NCBI RefSeq assembly: GCF_018860155.1
Contig: NZ_JAHKNI010000005.1
Coordinates: forward strand, 544,334 to 608,333
Reading direction: 5' to 3'
DNA from: Nocardia albiluteola
GTDB taxonomy: Bacteria > Actinomycetota > Actinomycetes > Mycobacteriales > Mycobacteriaceae
Length of the DNA stretch: 64,000 bases
Shown here: in pieces, positions 60,714-64,000 of the stretch
Position numbering within the stretch: the first letter of the stretch is position 1
Layout of the letters: each line of letters starts with the position of its first letter
The notes under the pieces: model-generated
Seen by the model: only the letters and a program-made list of their open reading frames with translations
Database searches by the model: none
Told to the model about the DNA's origin: nothing
Position numbers and translations under genes: made by a program

Positions 60714-61103
60714 CTACGCCGCGCGGCTGATCTTCAGCGCCGTCGTCACCAGCGGCACTTGCAGCGGAAGCCGTAGTACCGAGATCACCTTGAGCGGCAG
60801 CGGTGCCTTGGGGTTCCGCAGGGCATCGGCCGCCATCTGCACGTTTGCCGGGAACACCGCGACGAACAGCAGCGCGGCGAACAGCCCGCCGAGGCGCCGG
60901 GTGCGCGGGAACGAGAGCGCCGCCGCCACGATGAGCTCGGCGACGCCGGAGACATAGGTGTAGGTGCGCGCCTCGCCGGGCAGCGCGGGCGGCACGATCT
61001 TGTCGTACTGTTCAGGTATCACGAAGTGCGTTGTGCCGACGCCGAAGAGCAACGCCGTCAGCAGGTAGATGCGTCGATGCCGCGCGGAGGACTCCGGGTT
61101 CAT
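60714..61103 (-). CDS. DoxX-like membrane protein
   Basis: 129 residues with four predicted transmembrane helices. It contains YLLTALLFGVGTTHFVIPEQ, the conserved P-x-x-Y-D-K-I-V-P-P-x-L segment and TYVSGVAELIVAAALSFPRT. DoxX/DUF4260-like family of the membrane; role unknown (redox links have been reported for DoxX in mycobacteria). Divergent from nudC. Confidence 0.85.
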   Translation of the reverse strand: MNPESSARHRRIYLLTALLFGVGTTHFVIPEQYDKIVPPALPGEARTYTYVSGVAELIVAAALSFPRTRRLGGLFAALLFVAVFPANVQMAADALRNPKAPLPLKVISVLRLPLQVPLVTTALKISRAA

Positions 61104-61195
61104 GCTGACACTGTGTCACTCCTGGACGGGAGTGTCACTCGGGGCCCGCACCTCCGCCGCGTGCCCGGACGACTCTGCGGGATAGTCTCGTCAGC

Positions 61196-62125
61196 GTGCC
61201 CGGTTTCGAATTGAATCAAGTTCCGCTGCTGTCCCGTTCCGCGCTCGACCGCGCCGAGGAGTTGCGCACGGACGAACAGGCGCTGAAGGAGGGCTGGGCC
61301 ACCGCCCGGTTGCTGCGCATGAACCGTCGCGGGCAGTTTCGCGTCGAGGGCTCGGAGGTAGTGCTGGAGTCGGCCACGTCGCTGGCGGCCGAACCGGCGC
61401 CCGGCGCCATCTTCCTCGGTGTCGACGGCACACACATCTGGGCGGTGCGGGATAACGACATCGAGGGACAGCTCGCGGACCTGCGCGCGGTCGGCCTGTC
61501 CACGGTGCGCCTCGACGACGTGATGCTGGGCGTGCTGGGCAGTGCGCTCGCACTGCTGAACTGGCACGATCGCGCCGGATTCAGCGCGGCCGACGGCACC
61601 CCGACCACGCCCGCGCACGGCGGCTGGACGCGCGTGGACGACGCGGGACACGAGGAATTCCCGCGCATCGATCCGGCGGTGATCTGCCTGGTCCACGACG
61701 GCGGCGACCGGGTGCTGCTGGGACGTCAGCACAGCTGGCCGGAGCGGATGTTCTCGATTCTGGCGGGGTTCGTCGAGGCGGGCGAGTCGCTGGAGCGGTG
61801 CGTGGAGCGCGAGATCCGCGAGGAGGTCGGCTTGGATGTGCGCGAGATCCGCTATCTGGGCAGCCAGCCGTGGCCGCTGCCGCGCTCGCTGATGCTGGGC
61901 TTCACTGCGGTGGGCGATCCGGATCAGCCGCTGGTCTTTGCCGACGGCGAGATCGCCGAGGCGCACTGGTTCACCCGCGAGGAGGTGCGCACGGCCTTGG
62001 CCGCGGGCGCGTGGGGGTCGATCACGGGCGCGACGACGAGCGATCCAGAGCAGCATCGGCTGCTGCTGCCGGGGTCGATCTCGATCGCGCGGACCATCGT
62101 CGAATCCTGGGCCGCCGCGGCGTGA
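61196..62125 (+). CDS. nudC: NAD(+)/NADH pyrophosphatase NudC (Nudix)
   Basis: 309 residues from GTG 61196. Nudix box GFVEAGESLERCVEREIREE with V-G following, and the NADH-specific SQPWPLPRSLMLGF downstream. It hydrolyses NADH/NAD to NMN(H) and AMP and can remove NAD caps from RNA. The zinc-ribbon cysteines of the E. coli enzyme are absent (region NWHDRAGFSAADGTPTTPAH has none). It corresponds to M. tuberculosis Rv3199c. A TAGTCT -10 at 61183-61188 suggests a leaderless mRNA. Confidence 0.93.
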   Translation: MPGFELNQVPLLSRSALDRAEELRTDEQALKEGWATARLLRMNRRGQFRVEGSEVVLESATSLAAEPAPGAIFLGVDGTHIWAVRDNDIEGQLADLRAVGLSTVRLDDVMLGVLGSALALLNWHDRAGFSAADGTPTTPAHGGWTRVDDAGHEEFPRIDPAVICLVHDGGDRVLLGRQHSWPERMFSILAGFVEAGESLERCVEREIREEVGLDVREIRYLGSQPWPLPRSLMLGFTAVGDPDQPLVFADGEIAEAHWFTREEVRTALAAGAWGSITGATTSDPEQHRLLLPGSISIARTIVESWAAAA

Positions 62126-62132
62126 ACGAACA

Positions 62133-62167
62133 CCGCCGTCCCGGCGCATGTGCTGCCGGGACGACGG
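62133..62167. terminator. Hairpin terminator between nudC and mrx1
   Basis: 13-bp stem with one mismatch (62133-62145 with 62155-62167), nine-base loop, in the convergent gap. Confidence 0.7.
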
Positions 62168-62180
62168 AATTTCCGGATCG

Positions 62181-62432
62181 TCAGGCGATGGCGGCCAGGG
62201 CCTGCTTGACCTGCACCAGGCTGGGGTTGGTGGCGGTGGATCCGTCGGTGTACTTGACGGTCGGCACCACGTGGTTGCCGCCGTTGACGCTGCCGACGAA
62301 CTCGGCGGCCTCGGGATTCTCCTCGATATCGATCTTGGTGTAGGTGATACCGGCCTCGTCGAGTTGCTTCTCGAGGCGGCGGCAGTAGCCGCACCAGGTC
62401 GTCGAGTACATGGTCAGGTCTGTCGCAGTCAC
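62181..62432 (-). CDS. mrx1: Mycoredoxin Mrx1
   Basis: 83-residue glutaredoxin-fold protein that reduces mycothiol-protein mixed disulfides. Active-site CGYC at residues 14-17 (TTWCGYCRRLEKQL) and the cis-Pro segment HVVPTVKYTDG. It is the mycothiol-specific counterpart of M. tuberculosis Rv3198A. Starts at GTG 62432. A SigH-type promoter ends only a few bases upstream, so it belongs to the thiol-stress regulon. Confidence 0.95.
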   Translation of the reverse strand: MTATDLTMYSTTWCGYCRRLEKQLDEAGITYTKIDIEENPEAAEFVGSVNGGNHVVPTVKYTDGSTATNPSLVQVKQALAAIA

Positions 62433-62441
62433 GGCTCATTC

Positions 62442-62467
62442 AACATCGAACGGTCCACCCGTGTTCC
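62442..62467 (-). promoter_or_regulatory. SigH/SigR-type promoter of mrx1
   Basis: On the minus strand GGAAC (62467-62463), 18 bases, GTT (62444-62442): a perfect GGAAY-N18-GTT. The expected transcript start (about 62435) is almost at the GTG codon, so the mRNA would be nearly leaderless. Confidence 0.7.
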
Positions 62468-62559
62468 CAACGGGGGTAGTTCCGCCGGTCACTCCCGGGG
62501 CGGGGCGAGCGGATCGAAGGCCGGATTCCGCCGGACCGCCCCGGGGTACGGCCGGATCG

Positions 62560-63666
62560 TCAGTTGTCCGTGGTGCACTTGGACCAGGTGTGGAACGGGC
62601 CCTGAACGTTGTACTTGGTCTCCGCGATGTTGATCGCCTTGTTCTGGGCATCGATGGCCGTGGTGCCGCCGCTGGATCCCCAGCCGTCGCCCCCGCCGAT
62701 GGCGATCGCGATGCATTCGTTCTCGGCCCACGCCGCGTTACCGCAGCCGGTGCCGCACTCGTTCTCCGCGCGCAACTGGGCATCCGCGGAGCCGATCATG
62801 CTCTTGGCCCAGGAGACCTGGTGGGTGTTCTCGTTGTAGATGGCGGCGATCCACACGTTCGCCGCGGTGGTCGGCATCTCGGTGGTCGTGGTCGGCATGT
62901 CGCTGGTGGTGGTCTCGGGTGCCGACGAGGTGGACGTACCGGTGGCGACGTTGTTGTCGCTGTGGTGGCTCGGACGCAGGATGAAGTAGCCCGCGACGCC
63001 CACGACGATCAGGCCCACCAGTGCCACCGCGATGATCAGGGGAATGTTGGTGCCCCCGCCTCCGGACCCGGAGGGTCCACCGGTGCCGTACGGCGGGATC
63101 TGCCCCGGCGGGATCTGGCCCGGGGGATAGCCCTGGGTCTGCGGGTACTGCCCCATCGTGTACGGACCCGGCTGACCGGGCGGGTACTGGCCCGGTGGCG
63201 GGTAGCCCTGGTCGGCGGCGGCGTAGGGCTGCGGCCCGGGTGTGTAGGGCTGATTCTGCGAATAAGCCTGCGGCGCAGCGGTATACGGCTGCTGCGGATC
63301 CGAGATCTGTTGCGTGGGCTGCTCGCTCGGATAGGGCTGACCGGACGCGAGGGACTGCTGACCCGTGTACAGGTGCGTGGCCTGGTCCGCCGGGTATGCC
63401 TGGCCGGGCGTCGGCTGCTGTCCGGGCATGGACTGCTGCCCCGTGTACAGGTGCGTGGCCTGATCGGCCGGGTATGCCTGGCCGGGAGTGGGTTGCTGGC
63501 CTGAGTACAGGTGAGTGGCCTGTTCGGCCGGGTACGGCTGTCCCGGTGCGGGCGGCGCGCCGGGCGTCTGATTCGGCTGGCCCGAATAGAAGAGGGTCGG
63601 CTTGCCCGCCTCCTCGTCCGGCTGGCCGGGCTGCGGTGAATTCGGTGGTTCCGGGGGATGGCTCAT
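62560..63666 (-). CDS. Pro/Gln/Tyr-rich membrane-anchored DUF4189 protein
   Basis: 368 residues. A cytoplasmic, Pro/Gln/Tyr/Gly-rich N-terminal half (1-205) holds three copies of a YPA(D/E)QATHLY(S/T)GQQ repeat. One transmembrane helix follows (about 212-235, IPLIIAVALVGLIVVGVAGY). After a Thr/Ser linker comes an external DUF4189 domain (WIAAIYNENTHQVSWAKSMI to the end) with four cysteines likely in disulfides. Function unknown; the layout resembles envelope proteins scaffolded from inside. Confidence 0.85.
   Translation of the reverse strand: MSHPPEPPNSPQPGQPDEEAGKPTLFYSGQPNQTPGAPPAPGQPYPAEQATHLYSGQQPTPGQAYPADQATHLYTGQQSMPGQQPTPGQAYPADQATHLYTGQQSLASGQPYPSEQPTQQISDPQQPYTAAPQAYSQNQPYTPGPQPYAAADQGYPPPGQYPPGQPGPYTMGQYPQTQGYPPGQIPPGQIPPYGTGGPSGSGGGGTNIPLIIAVALVGLIVVGVAGYFILRPSHHSDNNVATGTSTSSAPETTTSDMPTTTTEMPTTAANVWIAAIYNENTHQVSWAKSMIGSADAQLRAENECGTGCGNAAWAENECIAIAIGGGDGWGSSGGTTAIDAQNKAINIAETKYNVQGPFHTWSKCTTDN
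63363..63540 (-). repeat. Tandem repeats within the DUF4189 gene
   Basis: Repeat units start at 63363, 63441 and 63501 (periods of 78 and 60 bases, both in frame), encoding the QATHLY(S/T)GQQ modules. Such repeats often vary in number between strains. Confidence 0.8.
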
Positions 63667-63890
63667 CGGTCACTTCCCGTGTGACCCTCGCGAGAAACCC
63701 GCTGTGCCGCCGTCGGTGTGGTCATCGACCGCGCCCCCGCCTTCTCCGTTGTGGAACCTATCGATTCGTCACTGTAGCGCACGTCCGCGAGCGGTTTCTC
63801 CTCGAATTCGCGGGGGGTGCGGTAGCCGCGCGCCGCGGCGGTTCGTCCGGATCTCCGGCGGCCCGGCCCGATCTGATGCTCCTATTGCTG

Positions 63891-64000
63891 TCAAGCGGTT
63901 GTGAGCCATTGTCTGTAGGTGTTGGCGAGTTCGTCGTCGCGTTGGAGTCCGCGTTCGATGCGGGAGATGGTGGTGGGCCAGAGTCCGAAGTGGCGGGCGG
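63891..64000 (-). CDS. C-terminal fragment of an HTH-containing protein (gene continues past window)
   Basis: Minus-strand frame ending at TGA 63893-63891 reads ARHFGLWPTTISRIERGLQR then DDELANTYRQWLTTA. The W-P-T-T-I-S-R-I-E-R-G segment is an HTH-like motif that recalls C-termini of some actinobacterial IS transposases or XRE proteins; which one cannot be decided from 36 residues. Codon use is less GC-biased at third positions than in neighbours. Confidence 0.5.
   Translation of the reverse strand, partial: ARHFGLWPTTISRIERGLQRDDELANTYRQWLTTA

Noticed and set aside
63363..63540. CRISPR array
   Set aside because: Repeats are coding, in frame, unequally spaced and without spacers; no cas genes.
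1..64000. tRNA, rRNA, prophage or integrative element
   Set aside because: No cloverleaf-like sequence, rRNA segment, integrase or phage structural gene was found; gene order is mostly conserved chromosomal.

Overview
The window is very GC-rich with almost no non-coding slack. Its gene content and order match the Mycobacterium tuberculosis Rv3224-Rv3198 neighbourhood (ybaK-sigH-rshA-TB7.3-pdtaS-whiB1 ... rhlE-ferritin-like-TB9.4-TetR-DUF3152-moeZ ... ATL-lipV-adnA-adnB-nudC-mrx1). A mycolyltransferase gene, WhiB1, a mycoredoxin and a class I cholesterol oxidase point to a mycolic-acid actinomycete. Nocardia is the best guess, with Rhodococcus or a relative as the alternative. No prophage, CRISPR array, rRNA or tRNA was seen. 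The only hint of a mobile element is an unidentified HTH gene fragment at the right edge.

Layout. 1-1.7 kb: a MarR/MFS drug-efflux pair. 1.8-6.2 kb: the thiol-stress sigma factor SigH with its anti-sigma factor, a 24-residue ribosomal protein bL37 gene, the biotinyl protein TB7.3, the PdtaS kinase and WhiB1. 6.4-12.4 kb: a lipid kinase, GNAT enzymes, an ECF42 sigma factor with its DGPF partner, a histidine phosphatase and an Smr protein. 12.4-19.2 kb: two secreted phosphoesterases, a MarR/methyltransferase pair, cholesterol oxidase under a perfect KstR box, and a PQQ-like membrane protein. 19.5-27.1 kb: RhlE, ferritin-like protein, TB9.4, TetR, DUF3152, MoeZ (between two copies of a 138-bp repeat) and a TIGR02569 protein. 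27.2-35.4 kb: a nitrogen block, narK / gntR / NimT-type MFS / nirB-nirD-nnaR, with a clear GlnR box. 35.7-39.8 kb: an aldo/keto reductase with a divergent XRE regulator, VOC, mycolyltransferase and TfoX proteins. 39.9-48.6 kb: a TetR-controlled FMO-esterase-alcohol dehydrogenase-acyl-CoA synthetase-amidohydrolase operon resembling the M. tuberculosis mymA operon. 49.2-64 kb: a MobA-MoeA fusion, ATL, LipV, the AdnA/AdnB motor-nuclease, DoxX, NudC, mycoredoxin and a DUF4189 surface protein.

How parts work together. SigH-type promoters (GGAA..-N18-GTT) lie upstream of sigH, moeZ and mrx1, so a thiol-oxidative regulon is partly local. The sigH promoter sits upstream of an in-frame GTG with a strong Shine-Dalgarno, which predicts a long SigH isoform like Streptomyces SigR'. 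The nitrite reductase operon ends in the gene for its own likely co-activator NnaR. The most unusual structure lies between adnA and adnB: two 77-bp tandem repeats, each a 26-codon mini-ORF, plus a 102-codon ORF, all joined by ATGA start/stop overlaps into one coupled chain. This resembles mycobacterial MIRU elements.

Limits: family calls rest on motifs and remembered homologues, with no database search. Start codons and regulatory sites are predictions.
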